Assembly: GCF_015555045.1 (NCBI RefSeq)
Contig: NZ_JADNJQ010000014.1
Coordinates: 1 to 58,926 of the forward strand
Length of the DNA: 58,926 nucleotides
Direction of reading: 5' to 3'
Source: Collinsella aerofaciens
Lineage (GTDB): Bacteria; Actinomycetota; Coriobacteriia; Coriobacteriales; Coriobacteriaceae
The translations under genes and the position numbers were made by a program. A model generated the notes under the pieces. That model was given only the letters and a program-made list of their open reading frames with translations. It made no database searches and was not told the origin of the DNA. Positions 42,669 through 50,664 of this stretch are shown in pieces (positions within the stretch are counted from its first letter, which is position 1; each line of letters starts with the position of its first letter).

Positions 42669-43253
42669 ATGCGAACCATCATCCTTTATGCCTCACACCA
42701 CCACGGCAATACGAAAAAGCTCGTGGACGCCATCGTCGAGGCGCACCCCGAGATCGATACCCTCGACGTGAAGTCACTCGGTAAAAACGAGTACCCCGAC
42801 CTGCACGAATACCATCTGATCGGTGTCGCCACGGGCATCTATTACTCCGAGATCGACAAGGACATGGCACGCGTGCTCACGAACGTGCTGCAGCCGCAGG
42901 ACAAGGTGTTTGGCCTTATGACCTACGGTGGCAAAAACAAGTGGTACGGCAAGGATATCGATGGCATCTGCCGCATGAGGCAGGCCATCTTTATGGGCGT
43001 CTACGGCTGTCCCGGCTTTGATACGTGGGGGCCGTTCAAACTCACCGGCGGCGTCCAGAAGGGACACCCGACCGCTGAGGAAATTAAGGGCGCCGTCGAC
43101 TTCTTCGACAAGATCGAAGACGAGTATGGCGACATCATCGTCGAAGAGTACGCCAAGCGCGAGAAGCGTCTAGCATACGAAAAGGAGCATCCCGCGGGGG
43201 GTCTTGTGGCCGGCGTCAAGCGCACGGCAAAGAAGATCGTTAACAAGCTGTAA
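42669..43253 (+). CDS. flavodoxin-family protein
   Basis: A 194-residue flavodoxin-like electron carrier. N-terminal MRTIILYASHHHGNTKKLVDAI is an FMN phosphate loop with an unusual HHH run; LIGVATGIYYSEIDKDM and MTYGGKNKWYG fit the isoalloxazine-contacting loops. The C-terminal ~40 residues are basic (AKREKRLAYEKEHP, VKRTAKKIVNKL). AAAGG precedes the ATG at 42669. It is divergent from lacX2, with its own terminator, and may pair with other redox proteins such as the flavodiiron protein; no direct evidence. Confidence 0.82.
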   Translation: MRTIILYASHHHGNTKKLVDAIVEAHPEIDTLDVKSLGKNEYPDLHEYHLIGVATGIYYSEIDKDMARVLTNVLQPQDKVFGLMTYGGKNKWYGKDIDGICRMRQAIFMGVYGCPGFDTWGPFKLTGGVQKGHPTAEEIKGAVDFFDKIEDEYGDIIVEEYAKREKRLAYEKEHPAGGLVAGVKRTAKKIVNKL

Positions 43254-43284
43254 CTGTTAAGGTGCTTTTGAGCGTTTAACCCAT

Positions 43285-43323
43285 ACGGCGGGTCCGAGCA
43301 GATTCGGGCCCGCCGTCTTTTTC
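43285..43323 (+). terminator. terminator of flavodoxin gene
   Basis: Stem ACGGCGGG...CCCGCCGT followed by CTTTTTC. It also lies at the nagA 3' end. Confidence 0.85.
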
Positions 43324-43328
43324 TATCG

Positions 43329-44498
43329 TTAATCGGTAAAGGCGTTGCCGACGCTCTGGCCGCCAACATACGTCTCGACGAGGGTGAGCTCATGGTCGAA
43401 CACGACAAAGTCGGCGTCGCGACCCGGCATGATGCTGCCGCACTTATCCTCGATGTGCGTAGAGCGAGCCGGCACCTCGGTTGCCATGCGAATGGCGATA
43501 TCAGCGCTGGCGATGCCCCAATCGACAATGTTCTTGACGCCCTGGGCAAGCGTGAGCACCGAGCCGGCAATGCTTTTGCCGTCGGCGAGCCAGCACAGGT
43601 TGTCCTTCATGATGACGTCCATGCCACCACTGGTGTAGCTGCCCTCGGGCATGCCGCCGCAGCCCAGGCAGTCGGTGATGAGCACCGTGTGCTGCCAGCC
43701 CTTTGCCTGCAGCAGTGCCTTGATGGCGGCAGGGTTTACGTGCTTGCCGTCACAGATGATCTCGGCGTAGGTCTCGGGCGTGGACATGGCAGCACCCACG
43801 ACACCGGGCTCACGGTGATGCAGACCGCGCTGGCCGTTATAGGTATGCGTAAAGCAGCTGGCACCGGCATTGATAGCGGCGATGCACTCATCGTAGGTGG
43901 CGTCGGAGTGACCGATGCTGGTCACCACGCCCTTGGCGTTCAGAGCAGCCGCATAAGCAGCGGCACCGTCGCGCTCGGCGGCCATGGCGCTCTTAACGAT
44001 GCGACCGCCCGCAGCCTCCTGCCACTGGTCGAAAACCTCCTCGGAGGGGTCAATCAGGTAAGCGGGGTTCTGCGCGCCCACGTGCTTCATGGTAAAGAAG
44101 GGGCCCTCCAGGTAGATGCCCTGAATGCGGGCACCGCAGAAGTCGGGGCCGCGGCCCTCGTCCGCCTTGGCGATAGCAGCGCAGGCGTCCTTGATCTGTT
44201 CGACGCCATCGGTGAACGTCGTGGGCAGCCAGCTGGTGGTACCGCGACGGGCGAGCTCGGTTGAGCTGATATCGATGCCCTCGGGATCGTTATCGGTAGT
44301 TGAGTGGTTGTAGAAGCCATGGATGTGAGTATCGACCATACCCGGTGCGATCCACGATCCCGTGTAGTCCTTAATCTCGCAAGAGGGCTCGTCGGCCTGC
44401 CAGGCGCCAAAAACGCCATCCTCGACCATAAGATAGCCGCCCAGTTGCGGGCCTGCCGGCAAGAAGAACTTGTCAGCCTTAATTGCGTACGTGCTCAT
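43329..44498 (-). CDS. nagA: N-acetylglucosamine/galactosamine-6-phosphate deacetylase
   Basis: Removes acetate from GlcNAc-6-P or GalNAc-6-P. A 389-residue amidohydrolase: PGMVDTHIHGFYNHST (metal site), GIYLEGPFF with the conserved Glu, TSIGHSDATYDE and CFTHTYNGQRGLHHR (metal/substrate His), ITDCLGCGGMPEG with the catalytic Asp, and C-terminal GRDADFVVFD. The ATG at 44498 has GAGGAG five bases before. The agaS terminator separates it from agaS, so it has its own promoter. With agaS and a mannose-family PTS next door, GalNAc-6-P (AgaA activity) is as likely as GlcNAc-6-P. Confidence 0.92.
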   Translation of the reverse strand: MSTYAIKADKFFLPAGPQLGGYLMVEDGVFGAWQADEPSCEIKDYTGSWIAPGMVDTHIHGFYNHSTTDNDPEGIDISSTELARRGTTSWLPTTFTDGVEQIKDACAAIAKADEGRGPDFCGARIQGIYLEGPFFTMKHVGAQNPAYLIDPSEEVFDQWQEAAGGRIVKSAMAAERDGAAAYAAALNAKGVVTSIGHSDATYDECIAAINAGASCFTHTYNGQRGLHHREPGVVGAAMSTPETYAEIICDGKHVNPAAIKALLQAKGWQHTVLITDCLGCGGMPEGSYTSGGMDVIMKDNLCWLADGKSIAGSVLTLAQGVKNIVDWGIASADIAIRMATEVPARSTHIEDKCGSIMPGRDADFVVFDHELTLVETYVGGQSVGNAFTD

Positions 44499-44565
44499 AT
44501 GCACTCCTCGCTTCTAAAGCAGTTGACTGTGGTAATGCTTATACCCAGCTCACGTAAAACAAAAA

Positions 44566-44599
44566 GCGCCCGCCCGCCGTTATGAGCGGACGGGCGCCC
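44566..44599 (-). terminator. terminator of agaS
   Basis: Stem GCGCCCG...CGGGCGC followed on the minus strand by TTTTTGTTTT. Confidence 0.88.
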
Positions 44600-44615
44600 T
44601 TACAGGGGGACGCGA

Positions 44616-45782
44616 TTAAGCGGTGAAGGGGTGAATCGTCACGCCCTTAACCACGCGGTTGACCGTGCCGGTGGGGCTCGGCGTATCGGGCGTGTTGCCC
44701 ACGCGGACGGAGTTGAGCAGGCTGATAGCCTGGGCAAACATCACGAACGGCAGAGCAAGGTAACCCTCGGGAAGTGCCTCGTAGCCCTTAAAGGTGAAGG
44801 ACTCACCCTCATAGACGGTGGCACCTTCCTGCTGAACGGCGATGGTGTGCTGAGCGATCTCGTCGCCACCGATCTCGTTGAGGATGTCGATGTCGTACTG
44901 ACGGGTGTAGGCGTCGTTGTTGACGAACACGAAGACGAGCGTCTTATCGTCGACGAAGGACTTAGGTCCGTGACGATAGCCCATGGAGGTGTCGTAGGAA
45001 GTAGCGACCAGACCGTGAGCGAGCTCGAGGATCTTGAGCTGGCTCTCCTGAGCAAGGCCACCGAAGGAGCCAGAACCCAAGTAGGTCACGCGGTTGAAGT
45101 CGCCAGCCAGGTAATCGGCGATTTCGGGCTCACGGGAGATGACCTCCTCGCCCATCTTGGCGATGGTCTCGACCCACTCGGCCTTCTGCTCGTCAGAGGC
45201 AGTGTCGAAAATAAGGGTGGAGAGCAGGGTCATGCAGGAATAAGAACCGGTCATGGCGAAGCCCTTGTCGTTGGCGCGCGGGATGAGCAGCGTCAGCGCA
45301 TTGGGATCATCGGCAGACTCGACGGCAAGCTTGCCCTCGGGAGCGCAGGTGATGTTGAGGAACTTGACGTTGTGGACGAGCTCCTTGGCAACGGCAACGG
45401 CGGCAAGGCTCTCGGGGCTGTTGCCAGAGCGGGCAAAGGAAACCACGAGCGTGGGATCCTCGGCGCGCAGGAAGTCGCGCGGGGCGCTCACGATGTCGGT
45501 CGTGGCGATGGGCTTAAAGTCGTAGAGATCAGTGTTGCCAGCGTGACGCAGGTACGGGGCGCAGGTATCGCCAACGTAGTCGGACGTACCGGCACCGGTG
45601 AAGACAACGGACAGACGACCCTCGCCCATAGCGCGAGCCTCGGCCAGGAAGGCCTCGATGGCCTCCTTGTTCTCGCGATAGATGTTGAGCGTATCACGCC
45701 AAAGCTCGGGCTGCTGAGCAATCTCGGCCGTGGTGATCTGGGCGCCGAGCTCGGTGAGCTCCTCGACACTCTTCTCGAACAT
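44616..45782 (-). CDS. agaS: galactosamine-6-phosphate deaminase/isomerase (AgaS, SIS domains)
   Basis: A 388-residue double-SIS protein that deaminates and isomerises galactosamine-6-phosphate to tagatose-6-phosphate. First SIS domain ~40-190: VVFTGAGTSDYVGD, VVSFARSGNSPES. Second ~200-370: VTYLGSGSFGGLAQES, KILELAHG, GYRHGPKSFVDDKTLVF. The C-terminal SPTGTVNRVVKGVTIHPF is typical of AgaS. GAGAGG precedes the ATG. It has its own promoter with TATAAT (45822-45827, minus strand) and a GntR operator at 45844-45857. Tagatose-6-phosphate would feed LacC. Confidence 0.9.
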   Translation of the reverse strand: MFEKSVEELTELGAQITTAEIAQQPELWRDTLNIYRENKEAIEAFLAEARAMGEGRLSVVFTGAGTSDYVGDTCAPYLRHAGNTDLYDFKPIATTDIVSAPRDFLRAEDPTLVVSFARSGNSPESLAAVAVAKELVHNVKFLNITCAPEGKLAVESADDPNALTLLIPRANDKGFAMTGSYSCMTLLSTLIFDTASDEQKAEWVETIAKMGEEVISREPEIADYLAGDFNRVTYLGSGSFGGLAQESQLKILELAHGLVATSYDTSMGYRHGPKSFVDDKTLVFVFVNNDAYTRQYDIDILNEIGGDEIAQHTIAVQQEGATVYEGESFTFKGYEALPEGYLALPFVMFAQAISLLNSVRVGNTPDTPSPTGTVNRVVKGVTIHPFTA

Positions 45783-45821
45783 TTCTAATACCTCTCTCTA
45801 GAAGTAATCCTCTGACGTGCA

Positions 45822-45857
45822 ATTATACACTTCGGTTGGTTATCTGGTAGTAACCAG
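45822..45857 (-). promoter_or_regulatory. agaS promoter with GntR operator
   Basis: On the minus strand a TATAAT -10 (45822-45827) lies just downstream of the perfect palindrome CTGGT-AGTA-ACCAG (45844-45857), which covers the -35 region. A near-identical palindrome stands before the PTS operon. TGGT-N4-ACCA is the type of site bound by NagR/DasR-like GntR proteins. Confidence 0.7.
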
Positions 45858-45896
45858 TTAAATGCAAAGAATCACCATATGGAAACGATGCGAGCA

Positions 45897-46628
45897 CTAG
45901 TTACTGCGCTGGTGGTAAACCTTGTATTTGAACTGATCGGCACGAGCAACCGAGAGTGTGTACTCCACTACCTCGTTTGACTCGTTATACGTAGTCCTGA
46001 CCAAATCGAGCACAGGCGAGCCCTCGACAATTCCCAAAAGGTGGGCATCGGTGGGACGGGCTATGCTCGCATAGAACTCCTCTTCGGCCACGCGAATCTT
46101 TTGCTGAAAGTCCTGCTCAATCACATCGTAAAGCGGCTTACGCTCCAGCAGCGGTCGCTTTAGGGACAGAAATTGACGAACCGGTAGATAGCTGCGTTCG
46201 ACCATCATGGGCATGTTGTCGGCAGAACGAAGGCGCTTGAGCTTAAAAATGCGATCACCGATGCGCAATCCCATATGCTCGGCCAGATTCTTATCGGCCT
46301 CCATCTCGCAAAACTCGAGAATCGTGGTCTCGGGTTCTCGACCCATCGCGCGCATCTGCTCGGTAAAGCTGTAGGACTGCATAAGATTGGTTGCTTTTGC
46401 CGAACGGTCGGTCACAAAGGTACCGCGACCGTGCTGCCGAACCACCAGTCCTAAACGCTCCAGTTCCTGCAGAGCCAGGCGTACCGTAGTGCGCGAGAGA
46501 CCATAGCGCTCCGAAAGTTCGCGCTCGGAAGGAATCATGTCACCGGCGCGATATTCATGGTCAATCTTTTCGGTCAGAATATCGACCAGCTGATCGTACA
46601 GCGGTTGCTTACGCGCTCCGATCGCCAT
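45897..46628 (-). CDS. GntR-family (HutC/NagR-type) regulator
   Basis: A 243-residue repressor. Residues ~8-77 are a winged HTH (PSERELSERYGLSRTTVRLAL, RQHGRGTFV) and residues ~95-235 a UTRA ligand domain of the HutC subfamily. GGGAGGA precedes the ATG. It is between agaS and the PTS operon on the same strand, and matching palindromes stand before both. By analogy with NagR/AgaR-type proteins the inducer would be a hexosamine-6-phosphate. Candidate controller of the amino-sugar genes. Confidence 0.92.
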   Translation of the reverse strand: MAIGARKQPLYDQLVDILTEKIDHEYRAGDMIPSERELSERYGLSRTTVRLALQELERLGLVVRQHGRGTFVTDRSAKATNLMQSYSFTEQMRAMGREPETTILEFCEMEADKNLAEHMGLRIGDRIFKLKRLRSADNMPMMVERSYLPVRQFLSLKRPLLERKPLYDVIEQDFQQKIRVAEEEFYASIARPTDAHLLGIVEGSPVLDLVRTTYNESNEVVEYTLSVARADQFKYKVYHQRSN

Positions 46629-46713
46629 CCTATCCTCCCTTTTGCTCGAATTCGGCTAACTACCTAGGGCGTTATGCATTATCTGTCTGCCACACCCGAA
46701 TCATTAAGAAAAC

Positions 46714-46747
46714 AAAAGCCGCGCGCTCTTTCGAGCACGCGGCTTTT
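46714..46747 (-). terminator. terminator of the mannose-family PTS operon
   Basis: AAAAGCCGCG...CGCGGCTTTT hairpin, T-rich on the minus strand, about 65 bases after the EIID stop. Confidence 0.85.
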
Positions 46748-46813
46748 AACATACACATGGCTTAAGGGGTCGGGGTGTGAGCCGCGTAGGGACACACCCC
46801 TCAAGCTAGAGCC

Positions 46814-47896
46814 TTACCAGATGCTCGGCCAGAGACCAAGCGGGCCAGCGCCCAGGATGCCAAGGACGAAGAGCAGGAGAATGCCCTTGGTCGGGGTCCA
46901 GCTGTGCTTAGCGAACATGTAGTAAAGCAGCAGCGTAAGCATAAGCGGGACGAGCTTCGGGACGATGGTGTTGAGGGTGTCGGCAACAGAGAAGTTGACC
47001 GGATCCTCGGTAACGGTGCCGTAGGTCACGGACTCCATGCCGTTACCCAGATCGGTGACGCCGCACTCGACAGCGTTGCCGTCGGCATCGGAAGCGGTAA
47101 GGGCGTTGCCGTCCTTATCGGTCATGGCGATGGTACCGGCCTCAGCGGTCTCGGTATCGATGCCCTCCATACCGGTGAAGTTCTCGGCCTCCTTCTCGGA
47201 GACGATCACGGTAGTAGCGGAGAGACCACGGGTGGTGCCGTTGGGGATCTGGAGGTTGATCTGGGTGCCACCCATGGTGACGACCAGGCAACCGACGACG
47301 AAGACGCCCATGATGGAAGCGGCACGCGTGAAGGCCTGCATGTTGGCGGTCAGAGCGTCAATAGCGCTGGTGCCAAGCTTGTAGGACCAGTTCATGAGCC
47401 AGAAGCGCAGAGCGAACTGGACGACGTTGAAGATCACCAGGAAGATGATCGGTGCAGCGGCGTTGCCGTTGATGGCCATGTTGGAGGTGATGCCGGCCGT
47501 GATAGGCACGAGCGTCAGCCAGAACAGGGCGTCACCGATACCACCGAGCGGGCCCATTGCGGCGACGCGGACGGCGCGGATCGTGGGGATGTCAACCTTG
47601 TTCTGCTCGAGCGAAAGCACGATGCCCATAACAAAGGTGACAAGGAACGGGTGGGTGTTGAAGAACTCCAGGTTGTGGCTCATGGAAGCCGCGAGGTCGT
47701 TCTTGTTGGTGTGGATCTTCTCCAGACCGGGGATGATGGAGTAGAGCCAGCCAGCGGCCTGCATGCGCTCGTAGTTGAACGATGCCTGCAGGAAGCAGGA
47801 GCGCCAAGCCATCTTGTTGAGGGTCTTCTGGTCGAGCTGCGGAGCAGGAGTGAGATCCTCGTAGTGCTCCGGGATCACATACTCATTAGATGCCAT
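46814..47896 (-). CDS. PTS mannose-family EIID with enlarged loop
   Basis: A 360-residue EIID, the second membrane subunit of a mannose-class permease. Conserved parts: LNKMAWRSCFLQASFNYERMQ, GLEKIHTNK, FFNTHPFLVTFVMG, AAMGPLGGIGD, and the C-terminal hydrophobic end. Between a helix ending ~210 and the last helices (~310) is about 80 extra residues (~222-300), hydrophilic with TDKDGNALTASDADGNAVE; usual EIIDs are ~270-300 residues. This loop corresponds to the outward EIID loop. The ATG at 47896 has GGAGG and overlaps EIIC by 11 bases. Confidence 0.9.
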   Translation of the reverse strand: MASNEYVIPEHYEDLTPAPQLDQKTLNKMAWRSCFLQASFNYERMQAAGWLYSIIPGLEKIHTNKNDLAASMSHNLEFFNTHPFLVTFVMGIVLSLEQNKVDIPTIRAVRVAAMGPLGGIGDALFWLTLVPITAGITSNMAINGNAAAPIIFLVIFNVVQFALRFWLMNWSYKLGTSAIDALTANMQAFTRAASIMGVFVVGCLVVTMGGTQINLQIPNGTTRGLSATTVIVSEKEAENFTGMEGIDTETAEAGTIAMTDKDGNALTASDADGNAVECGVTDLGNGMESVTYGTVTEDPVNFSVADTLNTIVPKLVPLMLTLLLYYMFAKHSWTPTKGILLLFVLGILGAGPLGLWPSIW

Positions 47897-48686
47897 CTTC
47901 GAAGTCACCTCCGTCAGAAACAGCTGCACCCTTCAGCTCGGTCTGCTGCTGGAAGTCCCAGAAAGCGATGCCGAAGCCGATGAGAGCGAGGATGAGCAGA
48001 GCAGGGGTTGCCAGCGAATCGTTGGCAACGGTGATGAGCGCGAGGCCAAAGCCCATGAGGAAGAAGCCCCACATATCGCGGTTCATCATAACCTTGAGCA
48101 GGACGGCGAAGCCGACGAAGCGCATCATGCCGCCTGCAGCGGACAGACCGGTCTGCAGCCAAGTCGGGATGGCGGAAGCGATGGTCTGACCAATGGTAGC
48201 GCCAGCGATGAAGAACAGGGTGACGACGACAGCGAAGATCAGGCCGAGCAGAGCCATGGCGAAGTAGTTCAGGCGCTCGATGCCCTTGGTGTCCGCGTTA
48301 TGAGCCATGTTATCGGCCGTGGACATAAGCGGGGACATAAGCGTGAAGACCAGGGTAACGCCGAGCTGACCAAGCAGGGCGAACGGAATGGCAAGGCCGA
48401 CTGCCGCGTTGGGCTCGAGACCCGTAGCGATAGCGAGAATGGCTGCCATGATGCCGCCGATGACGGCGTTAGGCGGCTGAGCGCCTCCGATCGGCATGTT
48501 GCCGATCGTCATGAGCTGATAGGTACCACCCACGAGAAGACCGGTGTTGAGGTCGCCAAGGATAAGACCGATGACGGCGCCGGTGACAATGGGCTGATAG
48601 AGAGACTCGAGGAAGTCAAACTGGTCGATTGCCGCGATGAACGTGACGACGAAGACCAGAGCGATCTGGATGATCGAGTATTCCAT
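47886..48686 (-). CDS. PTS mannose-family EIIC
   Basis: A 266-residue channel subunit with about eight hydrophobic segments, beginning near FVVTFIAAIDQFDFLESLYQ (typical EIIC start) and containing LGDLNTGLLVGGTYQLM, GGAQPPNAVIGGIM and GLEPNAAVGLAIPFALLGQ. GGAGGAG precedes the ATG. Overlaps EIID, so the two subunits are made together. Substrate probably GalNAc, galactosamine or GlcNAc, from the surrounding nagA, agaS and GntR genes. Confidence 0.92.
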   Translation of the reverse strand: MEYSIIQIALVFVVTFIAAIDQFDFLESLYQPIVTGAVIGLILGDLNTGLLVGGTYQLMTIGNMPIGGAQPPNAVIGGIMAAILAIATGLEPNAAVGLAIPFALLGQLGVTLVFTLMSPLMSTADNMAHNADTKGIERLNYFAMALLGLIFAVVVTLFFIAGATIGQTIASAIPTWLQTGLSAAGGMMRFVGFAVLLKVMMNRDMWGFFLMGFGLALITVANDSLATPALLILALIGFGIAFWDFQQQTELKGAAVSDGGDFEDGI

Positions 48687-48776
48687 CTTGCTCCTCCTTT
48701 CAAAATGAATGTACGCACTTTGGATATCACGTACAGAACGTCAGGGTTTCACTCCTGACAACGTGGATCACGAGGA

Positions 48777-49259
48777 TTACGAGAAGAGCTTGCTCGTGTC
48801 CTCAACAGGCGTGCTCGGAACGCGCCTGATCTCCAACTCCACCCCCAATTCCTGCAGCTCTTTAAACGCAGCGACATCCTCGTCGTTAACTGCGACGGAG
48901 GTGGCGACTTGGCGCTTTCCTTCCGACATGTGCATGTTGCCGATGTTTACCTTCTTTATAGGCACACCGCCCTTGACGAGCGTAAGCACGTCTTCCGGTG
49001 TTTCGGCCACGATGAAGATCTTCTGGCGCGGGCTCGCCTTGCCAATGACGTCGATGGTCTTCTGCAGGGAGAAGAAACGCGTAGCGACGCCGGCGGGAGC
49101 GGCCATCTTCATGAGGTTCTGGCGCATGGTGTTGGACGCCACGTCGTCGTTGGCGACGAGGATGAGGTTGGAGCCCAGAGTGGAGTTCCACTGGGTGGCA
49201 ACCTGACCATGAACCAGTCGGTTATCGATGCGGGTAAGAAGAATGTTGGGTTCTGCCAT
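48777..49259 (-). CDS. PTS mannose-family EIIB
   Basis: A 160-residue cytoplasmic phosphocarrier. ILLTRIDNRLVHGQVATQW carries the phospho-His at 17; ATRFFSLQ and LVKGGVPIKKVNIGNMHMSEGKR follow. AAGGAA precedes the ATG. It receives phosphate from the EIIA at 49.6 kb and passes it to sugar at EIIC/EIID. The paralogue at 39.0 kb lacks the His. Confidence 0.93.
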   Translation of the reverse strand: MAEPNILLTRIDNRLVHGQVATQWNSTLGSNLILVANDDVASNTMRQNLMKMAAPAGVATRFFSLQKTIDVIGKASPRQKIFIVAETPEDVLTLVKGGVPIKKVNIGNMHMSEGKRQVATSVAVNDEDVAAFKELQELGVELEIRRVPSTPVEDTSKLFS

Positions 49260-49295
49260 GTTGATCAGCTTCCTTTCGTTATTTGCTGACGACAG

Positions 49296-49577
49296 TTACT
49301 TAATCTCCTGAATCGCGTAACGCGAAACATCTACGACGGCTCCGGATCGGACTTTGATCTGGACCTTCTCGCCTTCGATGCCTTTGACGGTTCCGTAGAT
49401 ACCGCCGGCGAAAAGAACCTCCTGACCCGGCTTGAGCTCGGTGTGCAGCTCCTTGAAGTACTTCTGCTTCTTCTTCATGTTGATTTGCGACCAGATGGTG
49501 TAAATCAAGCCCATGATGACAAGCAGGCCTAAAAGGGCGACCGAGGAGCTCAGGACGTTGGCTCCGAAATCGGCCAT
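49296..49577 (-). CDS. YajC-like membrane protein in the PTS operon
   Basis: A 93-residue protein with one N-terminal helix (~12-30: SSVALLGLLVIMGLIYTIW), then the YajC domain with KYFKELHTELKPGQEVLFAGGIYGTV split around residues 38-63 and VDVSRYAIQEI. YajC normally belongs to the SecDF accessory complex. Its ATG overlaps the EIIA stop (TAATG) and EIIB follows after 36 bases, so it is built into this sugar operon, not a sec operon. Its role may be assembly or control of the permease. Confidence 0.85.
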   Translation of the reverse strand: MADFGANVLSSSVALLGLLVIMGLIYTIWSQINMKKKQKYFKELHTELKPGQEVLFAGGIYGTVKGIEGEKVQIKVRSGAVVDVSRYAIQEIK

Positions 49578-50020
49578 TAGATGCCGTCCTCGTCGCCGAA
49601 GATATCCTCTTCGTCGGAGCCGGCAACGGATGCGACCGTCTGGGCGGTGATGCCCGTCTGGCCAACGGTCACGGCCTGCTCGCCAAGCTCGGCGAGCGTG
49701 GCGTTGCCGCGGAGGAACAGAAGCTCAATAACCATGGGAAGGTTGGTGCCGGTCAGAACCTCGACGTTGTCGACATCCTGGGCAATCATCATCGCCTGGT
49801 TGAACGGGGTGCCACCAAGCAGGTCGGTAAAGACGAGCACGCCATCGCACTCCTCGCGCATGGCGGTAATAGCGGCGCGGAGATCCTCACCGTAGGAAGC
49901 AGCCTGGTCGCCCTCAAAAGGAACGACGGTAAAAGCGGGCTGGTCGCCAGCAACCATAGCGATAGCGCTTGCGAGGCCGGGTGCGAACTGTCCATGACCG
50001 GTAAGAATAAAGCCAACCAT
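49577..50020 (-). CDS. PTS mannose-family EIIA
   Basis: A 147-residue EIIA. FILTGHGQFAPGLASA carries the phospho-His at 9; VLVFTDLLGGTPFNQA is the second conserved motif. The C-terminal tail is acidic (GSDEEDIFGDEDGI). AAGGGAA precedes the ATG. First gene of the operon EIIA-yajC-EIIB-EIIC-EIID. Confidence 0.93.
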   Translation of the reverse strand: MVGFILTGHGQFAPGLASAIAMVAGDQPAFTVVPFEGDQAASYGEDLRAAITAMREECDGVLVFTDLLGGTPFNQAMMIAQDVDNVEVLTGTNLPMVIELLFLRGNATLAELGEQAVTVGQTGITAQTVASVAGSDEEDIFGDEDGI

Positions 50021-50136
50021 TCAAATTTCCCTTCCGAAGGTGTGTACGATCTGAGTCCGATGATTTTCGGAAGCCAGCGGGCGCTCGCCCTTAAAGCTTC
50101 TTAGAAAGCGTACTTTGAAGACCAGTGGTTTCTAAA

Positions 50137-50150
50137 CTGGTAGTAACCAC
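50137..50150. promoter_or_regulatory. GntR operator before the PTS operon
   Basis: CTGGTAGTAACCAC differs from the agaS palindrome only in the last base. Another ACCAGT...ACTGGT inverted pair overlaps it (50121-50141). Confidence 0.65.
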
Positions 50151-50223
50151 GTGACGTGTTGTTGTCACTATATCACCCCAGAAGAGGTCGCTTTCGTTGA
50201 TTCATACGGTAAAACGTTTTTGC

Positions 50224-50253
50224 ACCGCTCACGGTGATATTTCGACCGTTTAC
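50224..50253 (+). promoter_or_regulatory. tandem ACCGTTCAC box before the PTS operon
   Basis: ACCGCTCAC, 12 bases, ACCGTTTAC, in reverse orientation to the operon. A separate inverted pair with exact ACCGTTCAC words is at 50447-50472. Confidence 0.6.
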
Positions 50254-50589
50254 CGGTCGTTAACACTTCTACCTGCGGTTTTGAAACCGTTTCGAAATGC
50301 TTTGGAAAAAGATCGGGACTTTTCCTGTGTCTAAACAACGCAGGGCAGCTAAAAATAGCGTGTAGAAAAATTGCAGGTCATTGTGAAGATATGTGAATTG
50401 GTCTTTTTGACTTAATACCAGTTAGAACCCAGTTTTGAGATTATCGGTGAACGGTAGTTTTCGACCGTTCACCGGTTACTTGTAATCGTTTGCAGCTATT
50501 TTCCCATATGAATCGGGGAAACACGATGGAGCGCTTACGCGATCGCACAATCTACCTTCCCAATCTCAGCAGATGGCTCTACAACGCAA

Positions 50590-50622
50590 AACCCCCTAGA
50601 ACGATGTCCGTTCTAGGGGGTT
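50590..50622 (-). terminator. terminator of the SurA-like gene
   Basis: Perfect stem AACCCCCTAGAAC and complement with short T-runs on both sides, 43 bases after the minus-strand stop. Confidence 0.85.
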
Positions 50623-50664
50623 TCATCGATATTTCAGCTTCGCACTCGAAAGCTCAGGCAAACC

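Larger units (their letters stand above)
50021..50589. promoter_or_regulatory. long control region of the mannose-family PTS operon
   Basis: About 570 bases without a gene. From the operon outward it holds: palindrome CTGGT-AGTA-ACCAC (50137-50150), a possible -10 (minus-strand TATAGT, 50168-50173), a tandem box ACCGCTCAC-N12-ACCGTTTAC (50224-50253), a CTACCTGCGG word shared with the two terminal-inverted-repeat elements, and an inverted pair GTGAACGGT-N8-ACCGTTCAC (50447-50472). Confidence 0.6.

Noticed and set aside
44541-44556. A GntR operator before nagA
   Set aside because: GGTA-N7-TACC is present, but the spacing and flanks differ from the two good palindromes.
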